DNA of 64,000 nucleotides from Nocardioides sp. WS12 (lineage in GTDB: Bacteria; Actinomycetota; Actinomycetes; Propionibacteriales; Nocardioidaceae): positions 2,294,001-2,358,000 of the forward strand of contig NZ_CP053928.1 of the NCBI RefSeq assembly GCF_014108865.1, in the 5' to 3' direction. The translations under genes were made by a program, and so were the position numbers. This document shows positions 7,569 to 16,854 of the stretch, piece after piece. Positions within the stretch are counted from its first letter, which is position 1; every line of letters starts with the position of its first letter. The notes below the pieces were generated by a model. It was given only the letters and a program-made list of their open reading frames with translations, had not been told where the DNA came from and did no database searches.

Positions 7569-8426
7569 TCAGTCCTGCTCGACCCAGGGGAGCCACTCGG
7601 GAACGTTCTTCTCAACGGTCCCGGGGAAGACGGGCGGGCGCTTCTCGAGGAAGGACATCACGCCCTCGATCGCGTCGGCGCTGGTCAGCAGGCCGGAGAT
7701 CAGCCGCGAGTCGATCTCGTGTGCCGGGAACGGCGAGTCCAGGCCGCTGAGGCGGTTGAGCATCTGGCGGATCACGGCGATCGAGACCGGTGCGGTGTTG
7801 TCGCGCAGATCGCGAGCCAGGGCGTAGGCCTCGTTGAGCACCTCGTCGGGCGGGTGGATCGAGGTGACCAGGCCCGAGGACAGTGCCTCGTCGGCGCCGA
7901 AGACCCGGCCGCTGATCATCCAGTCCTGGGCCTTGGTCAGGCCGACCAGGCGGGGGAGGTACCAGACGGAGCCGCCCTCGGGGAAGATGCCGCGGCGGCC
8001 GAAGACGAAGCCGAACTTCGAGTCGGTCGAGCCGAGGCGGAAGTCGCACGCCAGCGTGATCGTGATGCCTGCGCCGACGGCTGCCCCGCGCATCGCGGCG
8101 ATCACGGGCTTGTTCATCGTGAAGACACGCTTGGAGCACCGGCCCGCGGGCTCCTGCCAGGCGTTGACGTCGTCGACGTCCTCGTTGGTGTCGAACTCGC
8201 CGCCGGAGAGGTCGGCGCCGACGCAGAAGTGGTCACCGGCACCGGTGAGGACGACGACGCGGACGTCCTCGTCCTGGTCGGCGAGGTCGAGTGCGACGTT
8301 CAGTTCGTCGGCCATGGTGAGCGTGTAGCCGTTGCGTGCAGCGGGCCGGTTGAGCGTGATCGTGGCGATCCGGTCGGCCACCTCGTAGGTGATGTCCGTG
8401 AAGGTGCTCGCGAGCGTGGAGTCCAT
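7569..8426 (-). CDS. Enoyl-CoA hydratase/isomerase (crotonase) family protein
   Basis: 285 residues from the ATG at 8426, with GGAAGCAGG upstream; the track back to 8573 crosses the promoter. Crotonase features appear in order: ITLNRPAARNGYT, the oxyanion-hole segment FCVGADLSGGEF, an AMRGAAVGAGI helix, and RRGIFPEGGS, in which the Glu is the usual catalytic residue. It would hydrate trans-2-enoyl-CoA or isomerise an unsaturated acyl-CoA in beta-oxidation. It is first gene of a two-gene operon with the TetR regulator and diverges from the acyl-CoA dehydrogenase gene. Confidence 0.9.
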   Translation of the reverse strand: MDSTLASTFTDITYEVADRIATITLNRPAARNGYTLTMADELNVALDLADQDEDVRVVVLTGAGDHFCVGADLSGGEFDTNEDVDDVNAWQEPAGRCSKRVFTMNKPVIAAMRGAAVGAGITITLACDFRLGSTDSKFGFVFGRRGIFPEGGSVWYLPRLVGLTKAQDWMISGRVFGADEALSSGLVTSIHPPDEVLNEAYALARDLRDNTAPVSIAVIRQMLNRLSGLDSPFPAHEIDSRLISGLLTSADAIEGVMSFLEKRPPVFPGTVEKNVPEWLPWVEQD

Positions 8427-8496
8427 GGTGGCCTGCTTCCGTACGTTTTCGATGCGCTTGTTGACCGGCTGCCAACAGTAGTGCACTATTGGCGCT
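8427..8496. promoter_or_regulatory. Divergent promoter with palindromic operator TAGTGCACTA
   Basis: The 70-base gap between two divergent beta-oxidation genes holds a perfect 10-bp palindrome at 8479-8488, flanked by imperfectly symmetric CCAA/TTGG. TTGACC at 8461-8466 with CACTAT at 8484-8489 (17-base spacer) would make a promoter whose -10 lies inside the palindrome. Transcription would then start about 8496, right at the GTG of the dehydrogenase, giving a leaderless mRNA. The TetR encoded at 6930-7553 is the likely ligand. Confidence 0.5.
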
Positions 8497-9648
8497 GTGC
8501 CAACAACTACTTCGTCCTGGATGACCGAAGACCTCGAGGCTGTCCGTGAGCTCGCTGCGACGTACTTCGTCAAGGAGGTCCTCCCGCGTGCCGATGAGCA
8601 CCGGGCGCAGGGCCACGCGAGCCGCGAGGCCTACCTGAAGGCCGGCGAACTCGGCCTCGTGGGCATGTCCCTCCCTGAGGAGTACGGCGGCGGTGGCGCG
8701 TCGTTCGCTGCCGAGACCGTGCTGTTCGAGGAGCAGGTCCGTGCCGGCGACACCTCGATGGGCTTTGCCGTCTCGGTCGGCATCGTTGCCCACTACGTCA
8801 ACGCGTACGCCACCGAGGAGCAGAAGAAGCGCTGGCTGCCCAAGGTCTGTTCGGGGGAGTGGGTGCTCTCGATCGCGATGACCGAGCCCGGCACCGGGTC
8901 CGACCTGCAGGCGATCAAGACGCGTGCGGTCAAGGACGGCGACGACTACGTCATCAACGGCGCGAAGACGTTCATCTCCAACGGCCACATCTGCGACCTC
9001 ATCGTGATCGCTGCCAAGACCGGTGACGAGGCCGGCGCCGCCGGTATCTCGCTGATCGTGGCCGAGGTCGGCGACGACACCCCGGGCTTCACCCGCGGGC
9101 GCGTGCTCGACAAGATGGGCCAGCAGGACCAGGACACCGCAGAGCTGGCGTTCGAGGACCTCCGGGTCCCGCAGGCCAACCTGCTCGGCCCCCAGGAGGG
9201 CCACGGTTTCTACCAGATGATGGAGCAGCTCCCGCAGGAGCGACTCATCACCGCGATCCTGGCCCAGGCCCAGATCGAGAAGGCCGTCGAGCTGACGATC
9301 GCCTACACCAAGGACCGCCACGCATTTGGCAAGCCGCTGATGGCGCTGCAGAACACCCGCTTCGAGCTGGCGGAGTGCGAGACCATCTCCCGCTTCAACC
9401 GGGCGTTCCTCGACCAGTCCATCGAGAAGCACGTTGCCGGCACGCTCGACGCCACCGAGGCCTCGATGGCGAAGTACTGGATCTCCGACCGGGCCACCGA
9501 GGTCGCGGACCGCTGCCTGCAGCTGTTCGGCGGCTACGGCTACATGAACGAGTACCCGATCGCCCGCATCTACACCGATGTGCGCGTGCTGCGCATCCTC
9601 GCCGGTGCCAACGAAGTGATGAAGGAACTCATCGCCCGTTCGCTCTGA
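8497..9648 (+). CDS. Acyl-CoA dehydrogenase
   Basis: 383 residues, FAD-dependent alpha,beta-dehydrogenation of acyl-CoA. Family landmarks: LPEEYGGGGAS, AMTEPGTGSDLQ, INGAKTFISNG, the RHAFGKPLMALQNT segment, and LQLFGGYGYMNEYPI near the C-terminus, ending in ILAGANEVMKELI. The GTG at 8497 has no RBS and coincides with the predicted transcription start, so it may be leaderless; an ATG at 8521 is the alternative. Length is normal. It begins a plus-strand series with thiolase, FadB, ligase and aldehyde dehydrogenase. Confidence 0.93.
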   Translation: MPTTTSSWMTEDLEAVRELAATYFVKEVLPRADEHRAQGHASREAYLKAGELGLVGMSLPEEYGGGGASFAAETVLFEEQVRAGDTSMGFAVSVGIVAHYVNAYATEEQKKRWLPKVCSGEWVLSIAMTEPGTGSDLQAIKTRAVKDGDDYVINGAKTFISNGHICDLIVIAAKTGDEAGAAGISLIVAEVGDDTPGFTRGRVLDKMGQQDQDTAELAFEDLRVPQANLLGPQEGHGFYQMMEQLPQERLITAILAQAQIEKAVELTIAYTKDRHAFGKPLMALQNTRFELAECETISRFNRAFLDQSIEKHVAGTLDATEASMAKYWISDRATEVADRCLQLFGGYGYMNEYPIARIYTDVRVLRILAGANEVMKELIARSL

Positions 9649-9708
9649 TCTCGACGAGCTCGATCACCGACTCACCCATCGCGAAGTACCTAGGAAAGGA
9701 CTGCTCGC

Positions 9709-10920
9709 GTGAGCACCGAAGCTTTCATCTACGACACCATCCGTACGCCCCGCGGCAAGAACCGGGGCGGTGCACTGACCAGCGTGAAGCCGATCGACCT
9801 GCTGGTGGGCCTGATTGACGAACTCCGCAAGCGCAACCCCGACCTCGACACCAACGCGATCGACGACTTCGTCGCTGGCGTCGTGTCCCCGATCGGCGAC
9901 CAGGGCTCGGTCATCCCGAAGGCCGCGGCGCTCGCCGCCGGCCTGCCGGACACCGTGGGTGGTCTCCAGATCAACCGCTTCTGTGGCTCCGGCCTGGAGG
10001 CCGTCAACACGGCCGCGCAGAAGATCCGCTCCGGCTGGGACTCACTCGTCCTCGCCGGTGGCGTCGAGTCGATGTCCCGCGTCCCGATCGGCTCCGACGG
10101 TGGCGCCTGGGCGATGGACCCGGCCACCAACTACGACACCTACTTCGTGCCGCAGGGCATCGGTGCCGACCTGATCGCGACCGTCGAAGGCTTCAGTCGT
10201 GAGGACGTCGACACGTACGCCGTCCGCTCGCAGAACCTCGCGGCGCAGGCCTGGGCCGAGGGTCGCTTCAAGAACTCGATCGTTCCGGTCCACGACCAGA
10301 ACGGCCTCCTGATCCTGGACCGCGACGAGCACATGCGTCCCGGCTCGACCGTCGAGTCGCTCGCGGGCCTCAAGCCGGCCTTCGCTGCGATGGGCGACGC
10401 CGGCGGCTTCGACGCCGTCGCGCTGCAGAAGTTCCACAGCGTCGAGAAGATCAACCACGTCCACACCGGTGCCAACAGCTCCGGCATCGTCGACGGTGCC
10501 GCCCTGGTGCTCGTCGGTTCGGAGCAGGTCGGCAAGACCTTCGGTCTGAAGCCCCGCGCCCGCGTCGTCGCGACGGCCACCTCCGGTGCCGACTCCACGA
10601 TCATGCTGACCGGCCCGACCCCGGCCACCCACAAGGTGCTGAAGAACGCCGGCCTGACGCCGGACGACATCGACCTGTGGGAGATCAACGAAGCGTTCGC
10701 CTCCGTCGCCCTCAAGTGGCAGAAGGACTTCAACGTCCCGGACGAGAAGCTCAACGTCAACGGCGGCGCGATCGCGATGGGTCACCCGCTCGGTGCGACC
10801 GGCGCGATGATCCTCGGCACGATGGTCGACGAGCTGGAGCGGACCGGCGGCAAGCGCGCCATCCTCACGCTCTGCATCGGTGGCGGCATGGGTGTCGCCA
10901 CGATCATCGAACGCCTCTGA
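9709..10920 (+). CDS. fadA: Acetyl-CoA C-acyltransferase (thiolase)
   Basis: 403 residues; cleaves 3-ketoacyl-CoA to acetyl-CoA and a shortened acyl-CoA. The acyl-accepting cysteine is Cys92 in [11 protein letters not shown]. The C-terminal signatures [18 protein letters not shown] (His) and CIGGGMGVA (second Cys) are intact. GTG start at 9709 with AGGAAAGGA about 10 bases before it. The gene is 48 bases upstream of the FadB homologue, and the two together form the trifunctional-like beta-oxidation complex typical of actinobacteria. Confidence 0.93.
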   Translation: MSTEAFIYDTIRTPRGKNRGGALTSVKPIDLLVGLIDELRKRNPDLDTNAIDDFVAGVVSPIGDQGSVIPKAAALAAGLPDTVGGLQINRFCGSGLEAVNTAAQKIRSGWDSLVLAGGVESMSRVPIGSDGGAWAMDPATNYDTYFVPQGIGADLIATVEGFSREDVDTYAVRSQNLAAQAWAEGRFKNSIVPVHDQNGLLILDRDEHMRPGSTVESLAGLKPAFAAMGDAGGFDAVALQKFHSVEKINHVHTGANSSGIVDGAALVLVGSEQVGKTFGLKPRARVVATATSGADSTIMLTGPTPATHKVLKNAGLTPDDIDLWEINEAFASVALKWQKDFNVPDEKLNVNGGAIAMGHPLGATGAMILGTMVDELERTGGKRAILTLCIGGGMGVATIIERL

Positions 10921-10968
10921 CCTCTCCCACTTTCCGTCTTTCACCTTTCGCCAAAGGAACTACTTCAG

Positions 10969-13137
10969 ATGACTGACACCAACACGATCACGTGGGAGCA
11001 GGACGCGGACGGCATCGTCACCTTGACGATGGACGACCCGAACCAGTCCGCAAACACGATGAACGACGACTACCGCGCGTCGATGACCGCCGCGGTGGAG
11101 CGCCTCATCGCCGAGAAGGACGCCGTCACCGGTGTCGTGCTCACCTCCGCGAAGAAGACCTTCTTCGCCGGTGGTGACCTGCACGCGCTGCTCGCGGCCA
11201 CCAGGGAAGATGCCCAGGGCCTGTTCGACTCGGTGAGCGAGATCAAGGCCGCGCTGCGCAAGCTGGAGACGCTCGGCAAGCCCGTCGTCGCCGCGATCAA
11301 CGGTGCCGCCCTCGGCGGTGGCCTCGAGATCGCGCTGTGCACGCACCACCGCATCGCTGCGGACGTCAAGGGCATGCAGATCGGTCTGCCCGAGGTCCAG
11401 CTCGGCCTGCTCCCGGGTGGCGGCGGCGTCGTCCGTACTGTCCGGATGCTCGGCATCCTCGACGCCGTCCTCAACATCTTGACCACCGGCGCGAAGTTCG
11501 ACGCCAACGGTGCGGTCAAGGCGGGCCTCGTCAACGAGGTCGTCCCGACGATCGAGGACCTGGTTCCCGCCGCGAAGGCGTGGATCAAGGCCAACCCTGA
11601 CGCCGTCCAGCCGTGGGACGTCAAGGGCTACCGGATCCCCGGTGGCACCCCGGCCGTTCCGGCGTTCTCGGCCAACCTGCCGTCGTTCCCGGCGAATCTG
11701 CGCAAACAGATCAAGGGCGCGAACATGCCGGCTCCGCGGGCGATCCTGTCGGCCGCCGTCGAGAGCACGCAGGTCGACTTCGACAACGCGCTCGTCATCG
11801 AGTCGCGCTACCTCGTCGAGCTGGCCACCGGCCAGGTCGCGAAGAACATGATCAAGGCGTTCTTCTTCGACATGCAGCACATTGCCGCCGGCGGCAGCCG
11901 CCCCGACGGCTACGAGAAGTACGTCGCCACGAAGGTCGGTGTCCTCGGCGCCGGCATGATGGGGGCGGCCATCGCGTACGTCTGTGCCCAGGGCGGCATG
12001 GACGTCATCCTCAAGGACGTCTCGCTCGAGAACGCCGAGCGCGGCAAGGGCTACTCCAAGGACCTGCTCGACAAGGCCGTCTCTCGCGGCAAGATGACCC
12101 AGGAGAAGGCCGACGGCCTGCTCGCCAAGATCAAGCCGGCCGCCGAGGCCAGCGACCTCGAGGGTTGCGACCTGGTGATCGAGGCCGTGTTCGAGAGCGT
12201 CGAGCTCAAGCACAAGGTGTTCCAGGAGATCGAGCCCTTCCTCGCCCCCGGCGCGGTCCTCGGCTCCAACACCTCGTCGCTGCCGATCACCGGTCTCGCC
12301 GAGGGCGTGCAGACGCCCGAGAACTTCATCGGTCTGCACTTCTTCTCGCCCGTCGACAAGATGCCGCTGCTCGAGATCATCGCCGGTGAGAAGACCTCCG
12401 ACGAGACCCTCGCCAAGGCTTTCGACATCGCGCAGCAGATCCGCAAGACGCCGATCGTCGTCAACGACAGCCGCGGCTTCTTCACCAGCCGCGTCATCGG
12501 CACCTTCCTCAACGAGGCCAACGCCATGGTCGCCGAGGGCATCTCCGCCGTGTCGATCGAGCAGGCCGGTCTCCAGGCCGGCTACCCGGCGGCACCGCTC
12601 AAGCTGTCCGACGAGCTCAACTTCCACACGATGAGCAAGATCCAGAAGGCCACCCAGACCGGCCTCGAGGCCGACGGCAAGGGCCACCTGTACTTCCACC
12701 ACCCCGCGTACGACGTCATCGACGCGATGATCGAGAAGTTCGACCGCACGGGTCGTGCCCAGGGCGCCGGCTTCTACAACTACGTCGACGGCAAGGCCAC
12801 CGGAATCTGGGAAGGCCTGGCCGAACACTTCGGTGCTGGCACCAAGGAGATCCCGCTCGAGGACATGAAGGAGCGGATGCTCTTCGCCGAGTCCATCGAG
12901 ACCGTGAAGTGCTTCGACGAGGGCGTGCTGCGCTCGGTCGAGGACGCCAACATCGGCTCGATCCTCGGCATCGGCTTCCCGGCCTGGACCGGCGGCGTCG
13001 TGCAGTACATGAACGGTTACGAAGGCGGCCTGGCCGGCTTCGTCGCGCGAGCCCGCGACCTCGCGGACAAGTACGGCCCCCAGTTCACCCCGCCGGCGTC
13101 CCTGGTCGCCAAGGCAGAAGCAGGAGAAACCTACTGA
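10969..13137 (+). CDS. fadB: Multifunctional fatty acid oxidation protein: enoyl-CoA hydratase / 3-hydroxyacyl-CoA dehydrogenase
   Basis: 722 residues, the usual FadB size. N-terminal crotonase domain (about 1-190) with FFAGGDLHAL, NGAALGGGLEIAL and GLPEVQLGLLPGGGG. From about residue 325 comes a Rossmann domain with VGVLGAGMMGA, then SNTSSLPI and the GLHFFSPVDKMPLLE dehydrogenase signature (His and Glu of the catalytic pair). The C-terminal 3HCDH domains follow. AAAGGA lies 10 bases before the ATG. It converts enoyl-CoA to 3-ketoacyl-CoA for the upstream thiolase. Its stop shares one base with the next ATG (TGATG). Confidence 0.95.
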   Translation: MTDTNTITWEQDADGIVTLTMDDPNQSANTMNDDYRASMTAAVERLIAEKDAVTGVVLTSAKKTFFAGGDLHALLAATREDAQGLFDSVSEIKAALRKLETLGKPVVAAINGAALGGGLEIALCTHHRIAADVKGMQIGLPEVQLGLLPGGGGVVRTVRMLGILDAVLNILTTGAKFDANGAVKAGLVNEVVPTIEDLVPAAKAWIKANPDAVQPWDVKGYRIPGGTPAVPAFSANLPSFPANLRKQIKGANMPAPRAILSAAVESTQVDFDNALVIESRYLVELATGQVAKNMIKAFFFDMQHIAAGGSRPDGYEKYVATKVGVLGAGMMGAAIAYVCAQGGMDVILKDVSLENAERGKGYSKDLLDKAVSRGKMTQEKADGLLAKIKPAAEASDLEGCDLVIEAVFESVELKHKVFQEIEPFLAPGAVLGSNTSSLPITGLAEGVQTPENFIGLHFFSPVDKMPLLEIIAGEKTSDETLAKAFDIAQQIRKTPIVVNDSRGFFTSRVIGTFLNEANAMVAEGISAVSIEQAGLQAGYPAAPLKLSDELNFHTMSKIQKATQTGLEADGKGHLYFHHPAYDVIDAMIEKFDRTGRAQGAGFYNYVDGKATGIWEGLAEHFGAGTKEIPLEDMKERMLFAESIETVKCFDEGVLRSVEDANIGSILGIGFPAWTGGVVQYMNGYEGGLAGFVARARDLADKYGPQFTPPASLVAKAEAGETY

Positions 13138-14669
13138 TGTACCTGACCCAAGGACTCCACCGTTCACTGCAGGCGACGCCCGACAAGATCGCCACGATCC
13201 ACGGCGATCGCAGCCACACCTTCGCGGAGATGGGTGACCGCGTCGCGCGCTTCGCGGCCGGCCTCCAGGGGCTGGGCGTTGCGGAGGGCGACGTGGTCGC
13301 CATCCTGTCCCTCAATGGCGACCGGTACGTCGAGTACTACTCGGCCATTCCGTGGGCGAATGCGGTGCTCAATCCCATCAACATCCGGTGGAGCCCGCAG
13401 GAGATCATCTACGCGCTCAACGACTCCGGCACCACGGTGCTGCTGATCGACGACGCGTTCGCTCCGATGGCACCGGCGATCACCGCCAACTGTCCGTCGG
13501 TGACGACCCTGGTCCACTGCGGCGACGGTCCGACGCCGGAGGGCATGGTCTCCTACGAGGCGCTGGTTGCCGACAACGAGCCGGTTGCCGACGTACGCCG
13601 CGGTGACGACCAGTTGGCCGGGCTCTTCTACACCGGTGGCACGACTGGTTTCCCCAAGGGCGTCATGCTCTCGCACCGCAACCTGCTGACCTCCGCTCTG
13701 GGGGCGGTGGCCAGTGGGTACTTGCTGAACCGGAACTCGACGTACCTGCACGCAGCGCCGATGTTCCACCTGGCCGACCTGGCCGGCAACCTGGGCGCCA
13801 ACCTGCTGGGCTGCACCCACGTCACCATCCCGTTCTTCGAGCCGAAGAACGTGCTGGTCACCCTCGAGAAGCACCAGATCACCGACGTGCTGATGGTGCC
13901 GACGATGATCCAGATGGTCGTCGATCACCCGGAAGCCAGGGACCACGACCTCTCGGCGCTCGAGCGCATCATGTACGGCGGCTCGGTCATCTCCGAGGGC
14001 GTCCTGCTCCGCACCAAGGCGCTGCTGCCGAACACCAAGCTGACCCAGGCCTATGGCATGACCGAGCTCGCCCCGGTCGCCACCCTGCTCGGCCCGGACG
14101 ACCACGTCGACGGTCTGCTCACTGCCGCTGGTCAGGCTGCTCCGCACACCGAGGTCCGCATCCTCGACGACAAGGGCAACCAGGTCCCGACGGGCACTGT
14201 CGGCGAGATCTGCGTGTTCGGCGCCAACGTGATGCTCGGGTACTGGAACAAGCCCGAGGAGACCGCAGCGGTCCTCAAGGACGGCTGGATGCACACCGGC
14301 GACGGCGGCTACATCGATGCCAACGGCTTCGTGTTCGTGGTCGACCGGATCAAGGACATGATCGTCACCGGCGGTGAGAACGTGTACTCCGCCGAGGTCG
14401 AGGGCGCGATCTCCAAGTTCCCGGGTGTCCTGCAGTCGGCCGTCATCGGCCTGCCCAGCGACCAGTGGGGCGAGACCGTCCACGCCTGTGTCGTGAAGGC
14501 CCCTGACGCCGACTTCACCTCCGAGGCCCTGATCGCCCACGTGAAGGGCCTGATCGCCAACTACAAGGTTCCGCGCTCGATCGACTTCCTCGAGGAGCTC
14601 CCGGTGAACGGTGCCGGCAAGATCCTCAAGCGCGACCTGCGTGCGTCGTACGCCAAGGGGCAGGCATGA
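13137..14669 (+). CDS. Fatty-acyl-CoA synthetase (AMP-dependent ligase)
   Basis: 510 residues, ANL superfamily. It activates a carboxylic acid to its CoA thioester through an acyl-adenylate. The P-loop-like motif FYTGGTTGFPKGVML is near residues 162-178; YGMTELAP, GYWNKPEETA, HTGDGGYIDANG and the hinge DRIKDMIVTGGENV follow in the normal order, with the C-terminal lysine in NGAGKILKR. The ATG at 13137 overlaps the FadB stop by one base; the longer frame is antisense-like. It supplies substrate for the preceding beta-oxidation enzymes. Chain-length preference cannot be told. Confidence 0.94.
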   Translation: MYLTQGLHRSLQATPDKIATIHGDRSHTFAEMGDRVARFAAGLQGLGVAEGDVVAILSLNGDRYVEYYSAIPWANAVLNPINIRWSPQEIIYALNDSGTTVLLIDDAFAPMAPAITANCPSVTTLVHCGDGPTPEGMVSYEALVADNEPVADVRRGDDQLAGLFYTGGTTGFPKGVMLSHRNLLTSALGAVASGYLLNRNSTYLHAAPMFHLADLAGNLGANLLGCTHVTIPFFEPKNVLVTLEKHQITDVLMVPTMIQMVVDHPEARDHDLSALERIMYGGSVISEGVLLRTKALLPNTKLTQAYGMTELAPVATLLGPDDHVDGLLTAAGQAAPHTEVRILDDKGNQVPTGTVGEICVFGANVMLGYWNKPEETAAVLKDGWMHTGDGGYIDANGFVFVVDRIKDMIVTGGENVYSAEVEGAISKFPGVLQSAVIGLPSDQWGETVHACVVKAPDADFTSEALIAHVKGLIANYKVPRSIDFLEELPVNGAGKILKRDLRASYAKGQA

Positions 14670-16132
14670 CGTTCGACAGCCTGAACCCCGCCGACGGCAC
14701 GCTCGTCTCCGCGTTCCCCGTGATGGGGGAGGCAGAAGTGCGTCGGATCGTCGGTACGGCGCGCGAGGCCACCACCTGGTGGCGGGGGATCGGCTTCGAC
14801 GGCCGCGCTGAGCGGCTGGCGGCGTGGCGCCGCGACATCTGGCACCGGGTCGACGAGATCGCCGAGCTGATCCACCGCGAGAACGGCAAGCCGGTCGAGG
14901 ACGCCGTCCTCGAGGTGGTGCTGACGGTCGAGCACCTGCACTGGGCCGAGAAGAACGCCGCCAAGGTGCTCCGCACCCAGAAGGTGAACCCCGGTCCGCT
15001 CTTCGCGAACTACTCCGCCCGGGTCAGCTACGACCCGCTCGGCGTGGTCGGTGTCATCGGGCCCTGGAACTACCCGCTCTACTCGCCGAACAGCGCCGTC
15101 GCCTTCGCGCTGGCCGTCGGGAACACGGTCGTGCTGAAACCGAGCGAGTTCACCCCGGCCGTGAGCCAGTGGTACGTCGACGCGTTCGCCGCGGCTAACC
15201 CGGACGCCCCCGAGGGCGTCCTGTCCCTGGTCACCGGCCTCGGCGAGACCGGCGCGGCGCTGTGCAACGCGGGCGTCGACAAGATCGGCTTCACCGGCTC
15301 GACCCGGACGGGCAAGCGAGTGATGGCGCAGTGTGCAGAGACGCTCACGCCTGTCGTCCTCGAGTGCGGCGGCAAGGATCCTGTGATCGTCGCTGAGGAT
15401 GCCGACCTCAAGGCTGCGGCCCGGGCCGTGGCGTGGGGCGCCTTCGCGAACTCCGGCCAGACCTGCGTCGGCGTGGAGCGGGTGTACGTCGTCGACGAGG
15501 TCGCTGACGAGTTCCAGGCCCTCCTGCTCGAGCAGCTCGACGGAGTCCGCTCCGGCCAGGACGACAAGGCCAACTACGGGCCGATGACGATGCCCTCCCA
15601 GGTCGACGTCGTACGACGACACGTGGCCGACGCCGAGGAGCGAGGTGCGACCTTCCTCAAGGGCGGGCCGGCGTCGATCGGCCAGCGGTTCATCGAGCCG
15701 ATCGTCATCACCGACCTGCCGGAGGACGCGCTGGCGGTGCGCGAGGAGACCTTCGGGCCGACCCTCACGCTGTGCCGGGTGGACGGTGTGGACGAGGGCA
15801 TCAAGTTCGCCAACGACCACGACTACGCGCTCAGCGCCTCGGTCTTCTCCCGCTCACGGGGCGACGAGATCGCCGATCGACTGCGTGCGGGACAGGTCAG
15901 CATCAACGCGGTGATCGCGTTCGCCGGCATGGGTGCGGTGCCGATGGGTGGGGTGGGTGCGAGTGGCTTCGGCCGGGTCCACGGTGCCGACGGCCTGCGC
16001 GAGTTCGCCCAGACCCGCGGCGTCGTACGCCAGAAGTTCGGCCTGCCGGGCTTCGAGTTGATCGCGATCAAGCGGGCCAGGCACGTGTTGCCGGTGATGA
16101 GGAAGATCCTCAGCGTGCGGCACGGCCTCTGA
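14666..16132 (+). CDS. NAD(P)-dependent aldehyde dehydrogenase
   Basis: 488 residues, ALDH superfamily. It oxidises an aldehyde to an acid. The catalytic Cys267 lies in NSGQTCVGVE and the general base Glu233 in LECGGK. The Rossmann segment GPWNYPLYSPNSA and the FTGSTRTGKRV nucleotide-binding loop are present. Starts at 14666, overlapping the ligase stop by four bases, so aldehyde oxidation and CoA activation are translationally coupled: a fatty aldehyde would be turned to acid then acyl-CoA. The last 23 bases overlap the convergent tetR gene. Confidence 0.93.
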   Translation: MTFDSLNPADGTLVSAFPVMGEAEVRRIVGTAREATTWWRGIGFDGRAERLAAWRRDIWHRVDEIAELIHRENGKPVEDAVLEVVLTVEHLHWAEKNAAKVLRTQKVNPGPLFANYSARVSYDPLGVVGVIGPWNYPLYSPNSAVAFALAVGNTVVLKPSEFTPAVSQWYVDAFAAANPDAPEGVLSLVTGLGETGAALCNAGVDKIGFTGSTRTGKRVMAQCAETLTPVVLECGGKDPVIVAEDADLKAAARAVAWGAFANSGQTCVGVERVYVVDEVADEFQALLLEQLDGVRSGQDDKANYGPMTMPSQVDVVRRHVADAEERGATFLKGGPASIGQRFIEPIVITDLPEDALAVREETFGPTLTLCRVDGVDEGIKFANDHDYALSASVFSRSRGDEIADRLRAGQVSINAVIAFAGMGAVPMGGVGASGFGRVHGADGLREFAQTRGVVRQKFGLPGFELIAIKRARHVLPVMRKILSVRHGL

Positions 16133-16769
16133 GGACCATCGGCACGAGGTGCCGGCGCGCGAACTCGTTGAGCTGCTCGGGGGAGTCGAGCTCGATGAGG
16201 GCGCGCGGGGTCAGCAGGTAGGAGTGCACGACGCGGACGAGCAGCTCCGCGTCGGCCTCCATGCCCTCGGTCGTCTCGAGCAGGCCGTCCTCGACCGCTT
16301 CGCCGAAGAAGCCGAGGGTGGCGACGGTCGCGCCGGTGACGAGGACGCTGCCTTCGGTGGTCAGTTGCAGGAGCACGGTCTCCGGCTCGACCTGGAGCAT
16401 GCGGGCGAGCATCGCGTGGCCGCGGACCTGCTGCATCATCGACGTGAAGCCGAGCTCGACCCGCTCCGCCAGGGTCGTTCCGCGCCGGGCCGTGGCCGCG
16501 ACGTCCAGGAAGAGCCGCGTCGCCTCACGGGTGACGACGGCCTGGATCACCTGTTCCTTGTTGCCGATCCGGCGGTAGACGGTGACCCGATCGATCCCGG
16601 CGCGCCGCGCGATGTCGCCGATGGTCGTGCGCTTGATGCCGAACTCGGCGCACTGGGCGAGCGCGGCGTCGAGGATTGCGTGCACCTCGGGGGCGTGGTG
16701 GCCGTCGTCGCCGTCCGTCCCGACCGCGTCTGCGACCGAGGCCACCGCGCGACTCAGGGCGTCTCTCAT
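16110..16769 (-). CDS. TetR family transcriptional regulator
   Basis: 219 residues from the ATG at 16769; the open frame continues to 16952 but would cross the divergent promoter and the neighbouring gene. HTH: TTIGDIARRAGIDRVTVYRRIGNKEQVIQAV, a typical TetR_N motif at about 44-75. The C-terminal domain is about 140 residues. Divergent from the ten-gene oxidoreductase/esterase series at 16855, which it most likely controls. Its 3' end overlaps the aldehyde dehydrogenase gene by 23 bases, tail to tail. Confidence 0.9.
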   Translation of the reverse strand: MRDALSRAVASVADAVGTDGDDGHHAPEVHAILDAALAQCAEFGIKRTTIGDIARRAGIDRVTVYRRIGNKEQVIQAVVTREATRLFLDVAATARRGTTLAERVELGFTSMMQQVRGHAMLARMLQVEPETVLLQLTTEGSVLVTGATVATLGFFGEAVEDGLLETTEGMEADAELLVRVVHSYLLTPRALIELDSPEQLNEFARRHLVPMVLRGRAAR

Positions 16770-16793
16770 GATGCAGAGCATACGAAAGAAACA

Positions 16794-16823
16794 TTGCAAC
16801 AACAAACGTTGCTTTGTTACATT
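16794..16823 (+). promoter_or_regulatory. Promoter with overlapping short inverted repeats upstream of the mymA-like operon
   Basis: In the 85 bases between the tetR gene and the operon start, TTGCAA (16794-16799) and TACATT (16818-16823) could be -35 and -10 boxes with an 18-base spacer. Nested in them are the inverted repeats GCAAC/GTTGC (16796-16800, 16808-16812) and AACAAA/TTTGTT (16801-16806, 16813-16818). A TetR protein bound here would block the promoter. Boxes are partial matches to consensus. Confidence 0.4.
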
Positions 16824-16854
16824 GGAGGCCTCGTCGGATCCTGGAGGCAAGACC

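Noticed and set aside
10960-13167. 735-codon minus-strand frame opposite fadB
   Set aside because: Antisense of the FadB gene; no family motif.
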